A DNA stretch of 64,000 nt from the NCBI GenBank assembly GCA_021234155.1, contig JAJEKV010000056.1, positions 6,786,618-6,850,617 on the forward strand, read 5' to 3'. Positions 10,436-20,968 of the stretch are shown piece after piece. The stretch comes from Isoetes taiwanensis (lineage: Eukaryota; Streptophyta; Lycopodiopsida; Isoetales; Isoetaceae). Made by a program: the position numbers and the translations under genes. Numbering within the stretch: position 1 is the stretch's first letter; the number at the start of each line of letters is the position of its first letter. Below the pieces are notes generated by a model. The model had not been told where the DNA came from. It made no database searches and saw only the letters and a list, made by a program, of their open reading frames with translations.

Positions 10436-11034
10436 GTGGCTGATTTCAATCTAAACGATAATGTGTGGCATACATACAACGCAGAGATGACTCGTCTTAG
10501 TTCCATCAATGGTGCAATAGCACATAGGAGATGTGAAGCAGTTGTGAAGCCATCATCAGTTTTGCTACTTGAATTTCTGGAAGTTATGCAAAAGCATGGT
10601 GGGCCTATATTTAGTGCATATTGATGGTTTAAAGCTTATTTTTTACTTCAAAATATTTAAATGTGAACTCACTGTGGCTAAATTTGTGGGCTTTGTGGGG
10701 AAGTTTCAGTCATTTGATGGCCATGGAGGTGGAAGAGTGGAGATTGAATTAGCTAGTATGCTTAAGAAATGTGGATTCTTTAGCTACAGGCACCACACTA
10801 CAGCTAAAAATATTCCATTTTGGATAGAATGCCTTCTCTCACACCGGAAAGTTCCGCAACAGGTTGGCAATTTCAGTTTATTCTTGATTTCCTTATGAGT
10901 TATATCATGCAATAACATTCAACTTTGTTTTGCAGGTTGGTTATCTTGTGATGACAACATCATCTGGGATCGTGGACCATCATGAAGCTCAGGAGCATAA
11001 CATAGGAGGTGCATTTGTTAGGTTCTTTTGCTAA
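10436..11034 (+). pseudogene. Ribosomal protein uS8 (RPS15a)-like gene, decayed, intron retained
   Basis: uS8 binds small-subunit rRNA in the ribosome. Recognisable pieces are LNDNVWHTYNAE (family: LNDALKSMYNAE), PSSVLLLEFLEVMQKHG, GFVGKFQSFDGHGGGRVEIE, LKKCG, and after an intron VGYLVMTTSSGIVDHHEAQE and NIGGAFVRFF followed by TAA at 11032. The second intron (10863-10935) has GT...TTTTGCAG ends and splices in phase, so the copy arose from genomic DNA and not a retrocopy. Damage: the start codon is GTG, there are extra residues after YNAE, and the junction after MQKHG (about 10600-10690) contains stops without a clear splice acceptor. It is most likely a pseudogene, possibly a very divergent paralogue. 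Confident in family, less in functional state. Confidence 0.8.
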
Positions 11035-12590
11035 TAGCTCTTTGTAGAGGGACTACACCAGGGCTTCTAATTATTCTCCACGTACTCCAGTCTAAGAAAA
11101 TCGTTACTCGCGTGCTTTTGTCATTACTATGAAGCTCATTTTTTATGATCCATTAACGTGACCTTTATTCAACTTAGAAGACATGTCGCTTATTGATGTG
11201 GTTATTGTCCCATTAAATACCACATAGGAAGACTTTCACACCATCTAAATAATATTAAGGTTGGGATACAACAAAACCTGGTCACATTGAAGTATTTAGA
11301 AAATGTAGACATAAATTTGCTCTAAATGCAACCATGTATGTATAGTTAATGACCTGTAGCAATCTGCAAGTAGAACTGAGGTGTTCCAAGAACTATTGCT
11401 CCTTCCATCCATCCTAGTTGAGCCATGCTTCGTGCTCTCAGGGCCAATTACCAGTGTTATGCATTGGTTATGGTAGTTCTCTGCAAAATGTGTAAATGCA
11501 ATTCTAATCAAAAGTGTGCTATGGTCAAAATTGCACATATACATTCCATCTTGTCATGAAGAACGCTTCACGACAGAGAGAGACTTCTAGGAGGAGGATG
11601 TTGATTTATAATCATGTCTATAATACTTAATGTATGAAATGCCAAAGAATTCATAAAGGTGACAAATTTATGCATGCACAAACGCTATATGAACTTATGA
11701 TCAATATACCAAAAAGAACTCGAAGAACCCAAGCTATATTGAGCATGAAACAAGGACTTTTGATCAACATATCAAACGGAACCCAAACTGTATAGGCATG
11801 AAAAACAAGTCCTCCTAGGGGCACTGTCACATAATGTAAACAACTTGGGCTCAATATCTCTATGCCAGTAGACATTGCTCCTTGCACGCATCTTCCCACC
11901 CACTCTGAATTTGTAAAGAAGACTGGTTGTAAGATGGCCGCCTTGTTTATTTATGTTGCATTCATTGCACAATCTATCTGGATAAAAGAAGTCTTTTTTA
12001 TTAATATAGCTTTTTTTTCCATATTTGTAGTTCAAATGGTCCAACTTTATATATGATACATGTTCATAGATTTGTAAAGCTACATTGAGAGGGCGGAAAT
12101 CTAGACAAAGCAGGCAACTATGCAGGTTTTTTTGCACATTGGATCACCGATTGGTCTCAGTGGACGATAAAAAAACTATTCTATTCTATTCTATTCTTTC
12201 AGAATGCTATTTTGCGAACGCGAAAATCAGTAATTTGCAGCATATATATCATTGTTATTGGATGAATATTTATGTCTATATGTCTCCAAAGACTAAGCAT
12301 ACGGATGAAGAAAACATCAAGTATGGAATAAGAGATGTTACTTTCACTTTGCATTATACCAAAAGAACAATTTGTTCTTCATTTTGTACGTGTGCTGAGG
12401 AGGCTTTCAAAATTGAGAAGATCAACTTCTATTTACAAATATTAGACTCAAATTGAGCATCTCTTTCTTGATTTTCAAGATTTAATCTGAAGCAACCACA
12501 ACAGCACTGATTTGCAGCTGGATTACACCTTCCCACATTGGAAATTTGTACCCTGCTTTGGGATTTTTTCCCTGTCCAAAATGCTTATCA
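11035..12590. other. No gene seen
   Basis: AT-rich with only chance ORFs. There is a short TTCTA microsatellite at about 12178-12198, like one at 7571-7592. Confidence 0.5.
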
Positions 12591-12593
12591 CAT

Positions 12594-12635
12594 GGTTCAA
12601 GTGCTTCCTTCTTCCTTATTAGAAGCACTTGAACC
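12594..12635. other. Perfect 13-bp inverted repeat (hairpin)
   Basis: GGTTCAAGTGCTT (12594-12606) pairs exactly with AAGCACTTGAACC (12623-12635) across a 16-nt loop. It is unlike a Rho-independent terminator and has no gene next to it. It could be a small-RNA hairpin or chance. Confidence 0.6.
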
Positions 12636-13188
12636 AAGAAGCCATGTCGATAAAACTAGTTTCATTAGCCCAAAGTACTGCATGGATGTAATAGGAATCA
12701 TGGCTAAGGATGGTCCTGTCAACAGAACAGATGACGACTGTGAACCAGATACACTAGAAGCATTTGAAGTGAATAGATTCTAGAATGCTTCCTTTGAGTC
12801 TTAAACTTTGTGCAGCTCAAGTTATTATTAACTTCAACTTCAACTTCAATAGCAAAAGTTACTATGCAGCTCAAGTTATTATTAAAATCTCTTTCTTTCA
12901 TGGAATTGCCTACAAGGTATGTAAAGCATGGGCAAAAAAATATCTCATATCAGGGATCTCAAGTCATAAGCATAAAAAAAAACCCCGTTCAAACCATTAA
13001 TAACCCCTGACACTTCAAATGACCGAACAAAAACCATGAAAACGAACGACAACAAGAAACATGAAAAGGCACTCTCGGGCCATCGGAGGGCAACCCTCCG
13101 TGTGCAGCACCTTGTTTTTTTTTAGCTTTTATCTAATATTCACATACAACCACACAATCTTTTTCTAAAATCAATGGCCAAGAAAAAG

Positions 13189-13347
13189 TGCACTCTAGAA
13201 ATACTATTTAGTACAATCAAACGAATACATCATAGCAAAGCCATATTGAAAAGCGTACAAAAAACACAAGGAGACCCCCTATTATTGTGCCATATTGAAA
13301 AGCGTACAAAAAACACAAAGGAAACCCCTGTTATTTTGCTACATATT
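13189..13347 (+). repeat. Dispersed repeat, inverted copy at 34497-34615
   Basis: It starts GTGCACTCTAGAAATA and ends CTGTTATTTTGCTACATATT. It contains an internal duplication of GAAAAGCGTACAAAAAACAC (near 13248 and 13298). The 34.5-kb copy has only one of the two. Confidence 0.65.
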
Positions 13348-13748
13348 CTAAACGAGGTGCACCCTGGACTACTACAGTCGTCGGATTCGTTGATTCTATG
13401 ACCCAGATCGTATATTGGAGCCTCTGGGCACCTCTCGTTTCGCTTATAGTCAGTTATGATTCGAGGCGCCTATGATTTTGAAATATGAAATACGATTTCC
13501 CTTAAGGTTTTGAGGGAATATCGAACCTCTATACGGCTTTGCCTAAAATTTTAGAATATGAAATATGGGGTTCGAACCTCTACCAAAATAACTCAATGTC
13601 CTAATAAGGCTACTTTAACCAATGTACCCAGTGAGCTAATGTAATTATTATTTATCTTGAATCTATGTTTTTTTTTTATAACAACCTATTCAATTGTTTT
13701 ACGGACATATAGTCTATGGTTTCAGGAATTGTTATTTTTACGACCATA

Positions 13749-14549
13749 TCAAATCCCCCTGGAACCCCCTGTTATTTTGCTAAAAGTTTTGGTGTTGATG
13801 TGTTTGTCATGCCAAGATTTTCGCAATTGTTGCCCAGCAAGAACCCTGAGATAAGCATCCCTGTGAAGTTCATCTAATTGTTGCAACTGATAAACTCTCT
13901 CATGTAAAGCAGCAGGAGGATCATGGATAGTAGCAACTTGAAATCGAAGGGTGGGTAGAACAACTCAAAAGGCACCAGAGCCTCTTGGTCATACACTAAT
14001 TTGAATGGTGTCTGCCCTGTGGCAATTTTGTAAGTAGTGTTATAGGCCCATGCCTTGTGGATAATATGGAGTGTTCTTTCGATGATGGATATGCAAGTAG
14101 TCCGTCAGTTCTTTGATCATATGATTAACGAAATGAACACCCTAGTCGCTTACTAGTTTTGCGGGGCAGCCGAAGCGGTTAATGACATGTGTGTAGAGCA
14201 CCTGCACCGTGCTGGCGGTGGTGTTATCAGGTAACGCATAGGCTTCAGCAGTGAGAACAAGGATGTATCGAGCACGGGAGCTTCGAGCAGGCGGATCAAT
14301 AGGCCCAACACAATCCATATCCCATTTGCTGAAGGGTAACGGCGTGGCGACATAAGTTAAGGATAAAGCGTCAAGGGCCGTGGGTCTTTCCACGCGCTGA
14401 TAGACATCACAATGGTGCGCATGAGCGTGGGCGTCTTTGAACAGTGTGGGCCAAAAATAGCCAGCCAAATGAATTTTCCTTGCCGTGTTGTCACCACTAA
14501 AATGGCCTCCACCAAGGCCTTCATGGGCTTGGCGAACAATCTCTGGTCT
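13749..14549 (-). pseudogene. Ty3/gypsy-type integrase fragment
   Basis: Reading the minus strand from 14549: an H2C2-like zinc-binding segment (RPEIVRQAHEGLGGGHF ... HCDVYQR, where the last zinc cysteine of the usual CDxCQR is a tyrosine). Next comes the integrase core start (PFSKWDMDCVGPI, with the first catalytic Asp), then RFGCPAKLVSD with the second Asp. After a frame change come YYPQG, AYNTTYKIATGQTPFKLVY and RFQVATIHDP. The third catalytic Glu region is deleted between YYPQG and AYNTTYK. At least two frame changes and a deletion make it defective. RT and RNase H are absent upstream. Confidence 0.85.
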
Positions 14550-14872
14550 GTAAACAAAGTGCTAATCTGCCCTAAATTTTTATTCATAAATAATTTCATT
14601 ACATTGTATTTTACAGTGGTTGAAGAGATCACGATGGTCAGGTTGTCACAACGGTTACATCATCCTCGCACAGGGACCACCTACTGGGAACAAGGTATGG
14701 AGCAAGGTCCGACGTGTTTCAAGCCACAAGAGCAACTTGAAGAGAATAGAAATTTGTACGTGCTGGCCTGTCCAACCCATATCACCAACCTCTTCTCTTC
14801 CTCTTTCTTCAATGGACGGGTTTTGCCATTGTCTCGACCATGTCCTTCCTATTCGCGATCTGGACTGGAAAA

Positions 14873-15207
14873 GACAAAATCGAGTTCGTCAAATGATGCT
14901 ACAGACAATACAAATAATAAAAAAAATCAGTTCTGTGGGCCTTTCTCGACTCATGAGTCGAAAAAGGCAGCTTAAAGTGAAAAACGCAGGTCTGAAGGCG
15001 TCGAGAAACATATTTCAAGAGCAAAAAAAAAAATTCCGACAAAATCAAGTTAGTCAAGTGATGCTACAGACAATACAAATAATAAAAAAATCAGTTATGT
15101 GGGCCTTTCTCGACTCATGAGTCGAAAAAGGCAGCTTAAAGTGAAAAACGCAGGTCTGAATGCGTCGAGAAATATATCTCAAGAGCAAAAAAAAAAAAAA
15201 AAATTCC
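14873..15207. repeat. Tandem duplication, two copies of about 167 bp
   Basis: Copy 1 (14873-15037) and copy 2 (15038-15207) are near-identical. Each starts GACAAAATC and ends in a poly-A run followed by TTCC. More degenerate pieces of the same phrase (AGTGAAAAACGCA, TCGAGAAA) continue to about 15560. The open frames here are by-products. Confidence 0.85.
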
Positions 15208-15559
15208 ATTTTTTTCTATTTTTTGTAAGTAGATTTTTTTTTTATCTCTCTTTTCTTTTCTTTTTTAGGGCCTTTGCGAATCGAGAAAGGCTGCACAGAG
15301 TGAAAAACACAGCTTTAAGGCCAAAGTGAAAAATGCAAGTTTGAAGGCTCAAAGTGAAAAACGCAATTTTGAGGGTCGAGGAACATAGTTCTGAGGGCCT
15401 TTTTTTACTCTGAGTCGAGAAAGATAGCTCAAGGTAAAAATCACAATTCTAAGGTCAAGAAATGCAGTTCTAAGGGCATAGCTTGATTCGCGAGCTGAGA
15501 AAGACAATTTGGGGTAAAAAATGCAGTTTTGAGGGCCATTCTCCACTCCCGAGTGAAAA

Positions 15560-17380
15560 ATTCACATCTTATCAAACATGCAATAAGTGTGGCAAACCTA
15601 CTTGCCTACAAACATACTTTATAGCTCCAATATCATGGAGCATAAATCATGACTAATTGGACCATTTTCTATGTATTTTCTAATGCACATCATATCCTAT
15701 GCATTTCCTATGTATACATGTATGAAAAAATAGACCCTTCCCTTTTTGTAATATGTCAATGTTTACCCATAGCTTTTTTCAAAGATAGCTTTTTTAAATA
15801 GGACACTATATACTATGTATTTTCCAATAAGCACAATATCCTATGTATTTTCTATGAAAAAATAGACCATCACAAACTCTAAACGAGCATACAAAGAATG
15901 CTTGAAATGATGTTGACTTGAATACACGCTCATTGAATACTTGCCAAAAAGGTAAAGCTTCAAACAAATAAATCCTCTATTTCTTTTTCGAATCTTTATT
16001 GTTCTTTTTTACTCTACTGCACTTTTTTTCCCTCTCATTTTTGAAATTTGAATTTGGTACATACCTTTTGGTCCTGCTCTTTTCTGCCATGGCTCTAATC
16101 CCCTGCTGAAGACCCGGCTATGGCCATGGCAGCCTCTCTTTACTCCTTCTCGAAGCTATTTCCGGCAGTAACACAGGCTTTTTCATCGAGCCGTGCCCAA
16201 GAATTATCTTTTTCTTTAGCCGTGAATCTGTGAGTCGGATCTGTGAGGTTGGATCTGTGAATCGGATCTGCAAGATCGGATCTGTGAGAAAGAACTGCCA
16301 ACTTGAGCTTGATGGCCGGAATTAATACATGGAACTTTGTTGTTGAAGCTTCTTGCAGGGTCGCCGGTTCTTGCAGCTTCTTGCGATGAATAGACGACTT
16401 CTTTCTTTGGCAGGCAACAAAATAAGCAAAAAAATAGAGCATTCAAGAAATAGGGGATTAGCAAGGAGCCGGATTTGGATCTTCGTGCAGCAGAATCAAG
16501 CACCAAGCCATGCGAGGAAAGCAAAAAGGGATGTTTAGAAGCAAGCAATGTTGATGGAGCCATAGCCACGGTTAGGATTGGTGAACTTGGAAGCCTGAAC
16601 AGCAACAGCTTTTGGAGATGCGGGCCAAAGACCCCTTCTCTTCAAAGATCTCCGTTTTGTGAATTCGGCCATGTGAATCCGGCTTGTGAATCTAGTCTTT
16701 ATTCCCTTGGCATGAGTCGACCCAGCAAAGCCACTCGTTATCGGCTAACAACTGTGCACAAGACTCCTCCTGTTCATTGACTGCAGTAGGATGAGTAAGA
16801 TTTGAAGAACCTTCACGCTATATGGACCTTGAAGACTTCTGTGCATAGAAGACTTTGCTCTACTCTCCACCGGAATGGAAAAAAAAGATGAAGAAGCACA
16901 GAGCAGAAGGCAAACCTATTGTTCCTACTTCGAAGCTTCCTGTTAATGCCGAGCAAATCAAGGCCATGCTTAGGGAAGTATCAAAGGATGCTTAGGGCGG
17001 AAGCTTCAGTAAAGGATGCTTAGGGCGAAAACTTCAGAAAAGGATGCTCAGGCAGAGATGCAAAAGAAGTCAAGGATGAAGAAGCCAGTTGTTGCTATGA
17101 TATTTGTTTTTATATTGGGGCTCTAGGCCATCCATGCTTCACTCTTGACTATCGAGTCGAGAATGAAGGCAGTTGTGTGTTTGGTGTTGTATTTGGGCCC
17201 TAGGTAGTTGTGGTGTTTGGTTTTGTATTTGGGCTCCATGCTTGTGATTGTATGTATTCTTGACTACCATGTCAAGAATTATTATTTAACTTAGTCATTA
17301 GATTAAATTAATTTATTATTTAATTAATTATCTTATTAGTTTAATTAATTTTTAATTATATATTAATAATTAATACTTTT
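15560..17380. other. No gene seen; short tandem repeats
   Basis: This holds a 15-bp-scale GGATCTGTGA repeat at about 16226-16290 and three 28-bp copies of AAGGATGCTTAGGGCG from 16985 to about 17058. The ORFs at 16140-16780 look like chance. The last 100 bp are very AT-rich (TTAATTAA phrases). Confidence 0.5.
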
Positions 17381-17382
17381 CG

Positions 17383-17646
17383 GGGGGGGGAGACCTTACT
17401 TTCCTCCTTCCCCTCCCTTCCCTCCTTCCTCTCCCTCCCCCCTCCCTTCCCCGTCCCTTCCCTCCCCTTCTTCCAACTTATCCCCTCCCCCTCCTCCTTT
17501 GCTCTTTTTCTCTCCTCTTCCCTCCCTGCCCCTGCCCCTTCTTCCAACTTATCCCCTTTCCCTCTTCAACCTGTGGCCCTTCCCTCCTTCTCCTCCTACC
17601 CTTCTCCTTATCAAGGTGTGCCCCCTCTCCCTCTCCTCTTCTTTTT
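17383..17646 (+). repeat. Polypyrimidine (CCCTTCC) tract
   Basis: Almost pure C/T on the plus strand for about 260 bp, a degenerate CCCTTCC/CTCC microsatellite. The long open frames on both strands are composition artefacts. Confidence 0.9.
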
Positions 17647-17673
17647 TGTATGAGTTCCATTTTCAGCATGAGT

Positions 17674-18360
17674 TCAAAACACCAGAATCTGACCCACTTT
17701 AATTAAATGCGACCTTAAATCTTTATAACTCCACACAAAGACGTGCTTGAATTTTTTGAAAAGACTGAGTGCACGAGCTTTATATGGTTTGGGAAGATTG
17801 GCAGCTAACTTGATTGGTTGGTTGTCTCCTAAGCCAATGATTTCAGCTTTCAGAGTCTGAATATACGGAATGACATCTGTGTCTGTGACGGTATGAGCAG
17901 GTGGTTGTAACAACACTAGGGGTTCAACACTCTGAGTGGAAAAGAATAAAGGATGTTGAGTTGGGTCAAGTAAAGGTTGCGTCATAATAGCAACAACATC
18001 AACAGTGCCTGTAGGGGTGTGAATATCCTGCTGGAAGTCAACATGTTGAATTCGATTGCAAGGTGCGAGATAGGGATCAAGGAAGGATGCAATAGCGTGG
18101 TCTTTATCTAGACTCATATTGCCCCAAGAATCAACATATTCAGGATAGGCAGATAAAGGCAAGCTTGCAGTCGGTGCTTGGATGTGATAAGTGTTTTGAA
18201 GTTCCTCAGAGTCACTATTAGAGAGCGATGGTTCAGCATGTTCAACAGAAATGAGTTTTCTAGTTTCAACATCCATAGTGGCATTTAATTGGCCATCAGT
18301 GATGACAAGTTGATCAGTGGCCCAATAGTGAATGCTTTTAGCCTGGCGGAGGAGAGGTCA
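17674..18360 (-). pseudogene. Protease-RT linker of gypsy-type pol, truncated
   Basis: The frame continues from the protease segment after the TGA through an acidic linker (SVEHAEPSLSNSDSEELQ) to KPYKARALSLFKKFKHVFVW SYKDL, the conserved segment just before plant gypsy RT domains. It stops at 17674, beside the polypyrimidine tract, so no RT survives. Confidence 0.65.
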
Positions 18361-18783
18361 TCCAACCAGCATTTCATAATCACCAGGATCCTCCCCAATT
18401 TTTCGAACACCAAATTCCAAGGGGAATTTGAGATCATCGATGCTGATTTGAAGAACAGGAGTGACGCCTTGAGGGCGCGTGATATGTCCATTAGCGAGAT
18501 ATAGTTGAGTGATGCCCAGTTGTTTCCTGAGTTTATCTATGATGAGGTTAATAGCATTGCCTCCATCAATCTGTACATGATTAATCCGCTGATTCCCAAC
18601 AGTTGCATGAACCGTAGGTGTGGAAGTGGGGACAACGCCAACAAGAACAGTGGGTAGCGACAATTGTTCCCTGAGGCCAAGACATAACTTTAAAATAGTG
18701 GAGAGACTGAGGGGAATTTTGATCTTGGCGTGCTCTTCTTGTAGCTCCAAGGGAACGTGAACTAAGGAATCAGTAGGATCCAA
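18358..18783 (-). pseudogene. Retroviral-type aspartic protease segment
   Basis: The segment contains VQIDGGNAINLIIDKLRKQLG, the flap/active-site arrangement of plant Ty3/gypsy proteases. The active site reads DGG where D-T/S-G is usual. It ends EDPGDYEMLVG, where family members read LLGRPWL. The next codon is TGA in place of the expected Arg, and the frame continues beyond it (PLLRQAKSIHYWATDQLVIT). It is therefore inactive by at least one nonsense change. Confidence 0.75.
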
Positions 18784-19644
18784 GGGTGCGGGTGCCGAAG
18801 CATCGAGGCTGAAACTTCTTTGAAGAGTTCGACCTTAGCTACTATATTTGGATATGGCTGAGCGCGTGAGGTGGTCATAGACATGGAGGGCACCTCCTGA
18901 CGCTGTTGAGCACGTGTGGTAGCATGAATATTGGCCAGCGTGCGTCCTTCAGCAGCTTGCATGAGCTTTAGAGTACGTTGACGGACTTCGGGCATAACAT
19001 TTCCCAAAAACTGGATAGGTAAGTTTGAGGTTGTGAGCAGTTGACGGCGGGACTGCAACTTGGGTGTAAAGTGGTGGGGCATAAGAATAAGCGAGTCCGA
19101 GGGCACAGCCAAGGGCTGCAAACTAGGCATTTGCCTGGGAACAGTAAAACTAGGAGGTCTAGAAATTTGGGTATCAGGAGGCAAGATCCCTTGTGGTCCA
19201 TCCTCATTCAATTTTAGATCATCACTATTGTAGACATTAACAGGAGGTTGAAAAGATGGAGAAGACTGGAATTCTTGGACATGGTTGGGACCAAAAGAAA
19301 CCTGAGTGTAGCCTATACCATGCTGTGGGGAAGACGGTTGCGAAGATAATGGCATCGGTCCAGAGGGAATATGAATATAAGTGCTTTCTGGCATTTGAAA
19401 GTAATGAGGAGTCTGATGCACGGGAGTGTGGTTGAGAGCAAGGTTTGTAGGTAGGGGGAGACCCCGGCCGGGAACAGGCGCGAGGGGTAGGAGGTGCAGA
19501 ATGAGCATGCAAGCGGAAGCGACCTCCTTCAATATCATAATCAGCATCGTACATGTCCCAAGCAGCTTCCTTGCGTTGATGGCGATCCAATCTAGCTGCA
19601 GTTTGGCTGAGAAGCTCGTCTTGAGTAAAAGCACGAACAAACAT
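18762..19644 (-). pseudogene. Gag-like polyprotein start of the gypsy-type element, frameshifted
   Basis: ATG at 19644 begins MFVRAFTQDELLSQTAARLD, 26 bp past the PBS. After about 85 codons the frame shifts near 19390 into a proline/serine/glutamine-rich stretch (PESTYIHIPSGPM, PPDTQISRPP) that stays open to 18762. A second shift near 18820 leads into the protease segment. No CCHC zinc knuckle was seen. The position directly after the PBS supports a gag-type role; sequence similarity alone does not prove it. Confidence 0.55.
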
Positions 19645-19670
19645 CTCGTGGCCTGGAAAAAGGAACTAAG

Positions 19671-19687
19671 TCCCGGCATCGGCGCCA
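19671..19687 (-). other. Primer-binding site (TGGCGCCG type)
   Basis: The minus strand reads TGGCGCCGATGCCGGGA one base after the LTR end. It closely resembles the TGGCGCCGTTGCCGGGG site common in plant Athila/Tat-type Ty3/gypsy elements. Confidence 0.75.
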
Positions 19688-19688
19688 A

Positions 19689-20381
19689 TGTTTAGGGTTG
19701 GGGTTCGGGATCGTCTGCAAGACAGCGTTCTATGAAGAACCCGTGGATCAAGCAGACAAATCCTAGCATAATATGTCACACGGAATTTTGTAAAGAAATC
19801 AGAATAGAAAGAATGAAATAGAAAAGCAAAGAGACTATATTCCAAGATAAGAATCCTTGAATATCAAAACGAGTACATGAGATCTCACTAAGACGAGAAG
19901 ACTGGAATAAGACGATACTAAGTCTCATCTAAAAACTTGAGATCTAACTCTACTGATATATATAGTACAATGGCCTTGGGCCCAGAATAGACATATGGCA
20001 GAGCTTTTGTGATATCGGTCATGAACTCCTGGATCATATGCTTGATTTGAGGGAATCTTTGCAGTGCCGTCATAAGTGCCCAGAATCCCGCTAATTTAAG
20101 GCCGAACTCCAAGAAGGCGATCATTTGTCTTGTCTGGTCCTCTTCTTTGATGGGGGCATGAATTTCTGTGTGGTTTTCAGCAGGGGCATGGGTTTGCTAC
20201 CTGACGCTTGACTTGGTCCCTTGCCTTTGACCTGTGTTGTGTTCAGGAATAGTCCAGTGCCTGGCTGCACGGGACTAATTACAAAAATCCTCCAGCCTAA
20301 ATTCGGTTGCATGAAAATATTTTTATTTGTTATATATGTTCAAAGAAGATGATACCATTGTCATCTTGAATGAACTAAACA
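19689..20381 (-). repeat. 5' LTR of the truncated gypsy-type element, 693 bp
   Basis: On the plus strand it starts TGTTTAG (19689) and ends CTAAACA (20375-20381), a perfect 7-bp terminal inverted repeat. The inner end abuts the PBS. A TATATATA box is present on the minus strand at 19964-19957. The inner boundary is firm. The outer one rests on the 7-bp match and is less certain. Confidence 0.65.
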
Positions 20382-20739
20382 TGTGCATCAAGAGTGGGGT
20401 AGGCTATGGGAGAGGACTGAAAGCACTACTCTTAGAGATATCAAAGACAATACATAAAATAGTTTAGATAGCGGTATAAGAAATTGCTTTATACTACATT
20501 CTAGATAGATGAGAACCCAAAAGGCTTTAAGATTGACAAAACATAGGAAGTAGTGATACTTGAGACGAAATTAATTGAACATGATCTCTAGATAGAAATG
20601 TTGCTTATTAATAAAGTTTGAAGCAACTTGAGCGAGAACTCTCAAAAGTTTACATACAATTTTTTGCAAGAATGTAAAGTACCTCAACAACAAAAATCAA
20701 CAAAGATACATGTTCCACAGTATCTTTTGCAACAATATT
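20382..20739. other. No gene seen; flank between LTR element and LINE
   Basis: AT-rich, with no ORF or repeat recognised. Confidence 0.5.
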
Positions 20740-20968
20740 TGCTTACTTATTCTGCGTTGAAGTGTTTCTTGGGACTCATCATGGATGCGCCCTAGGGTTT
20801 CTGCCAGAGGCTGCTTTACGTTTGTGTTCATATCTTGAGCTACAGACCTCGGATTACGGTGTTTTTTGGCTCGTTGGAAAGCTGATTGAGAGCTCTTTCT
20901 AAGGTCTGTGGCATCGCAAGTTTTAGATTCCGGCTGATAGCCTTTTTGGCCCTGACATTTTTGGCTGT

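Larger units (their letters stand above)
17674..20381 (-). mobile_element. Truncated Ty3/gypsy-type LTR retrotransposon (LTR, PBS, gag-like, protease)
   Basis: Minus-strand order: LTR (20381-19689), PBS (19687-19671), gag-like ORF (19644 to about 18800), protease-like segment (18783-18358), protease-RT linker (18360-17674), then an abrupt end at the polypyrimidine tract. RT, RNase H, integrase and the second LTR are missing. It is independent of the integrase fragment at 13749-14549, though both could be pieces of related elements. Confidence 0.75.

Noticed and set aside
16140-16780. ORFs of 100-129 aa on both strands
   Set aside because: Overlapping frames with low-complexity repeats (GGATCTGTGA) and no recognisable domain.
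17356-17702. Glu/Gly/Arg-rich and Pro/Leu-rich ORFs on opposite strands
   Set aside because: They are composition artefacts of the polypyrimidine tract.
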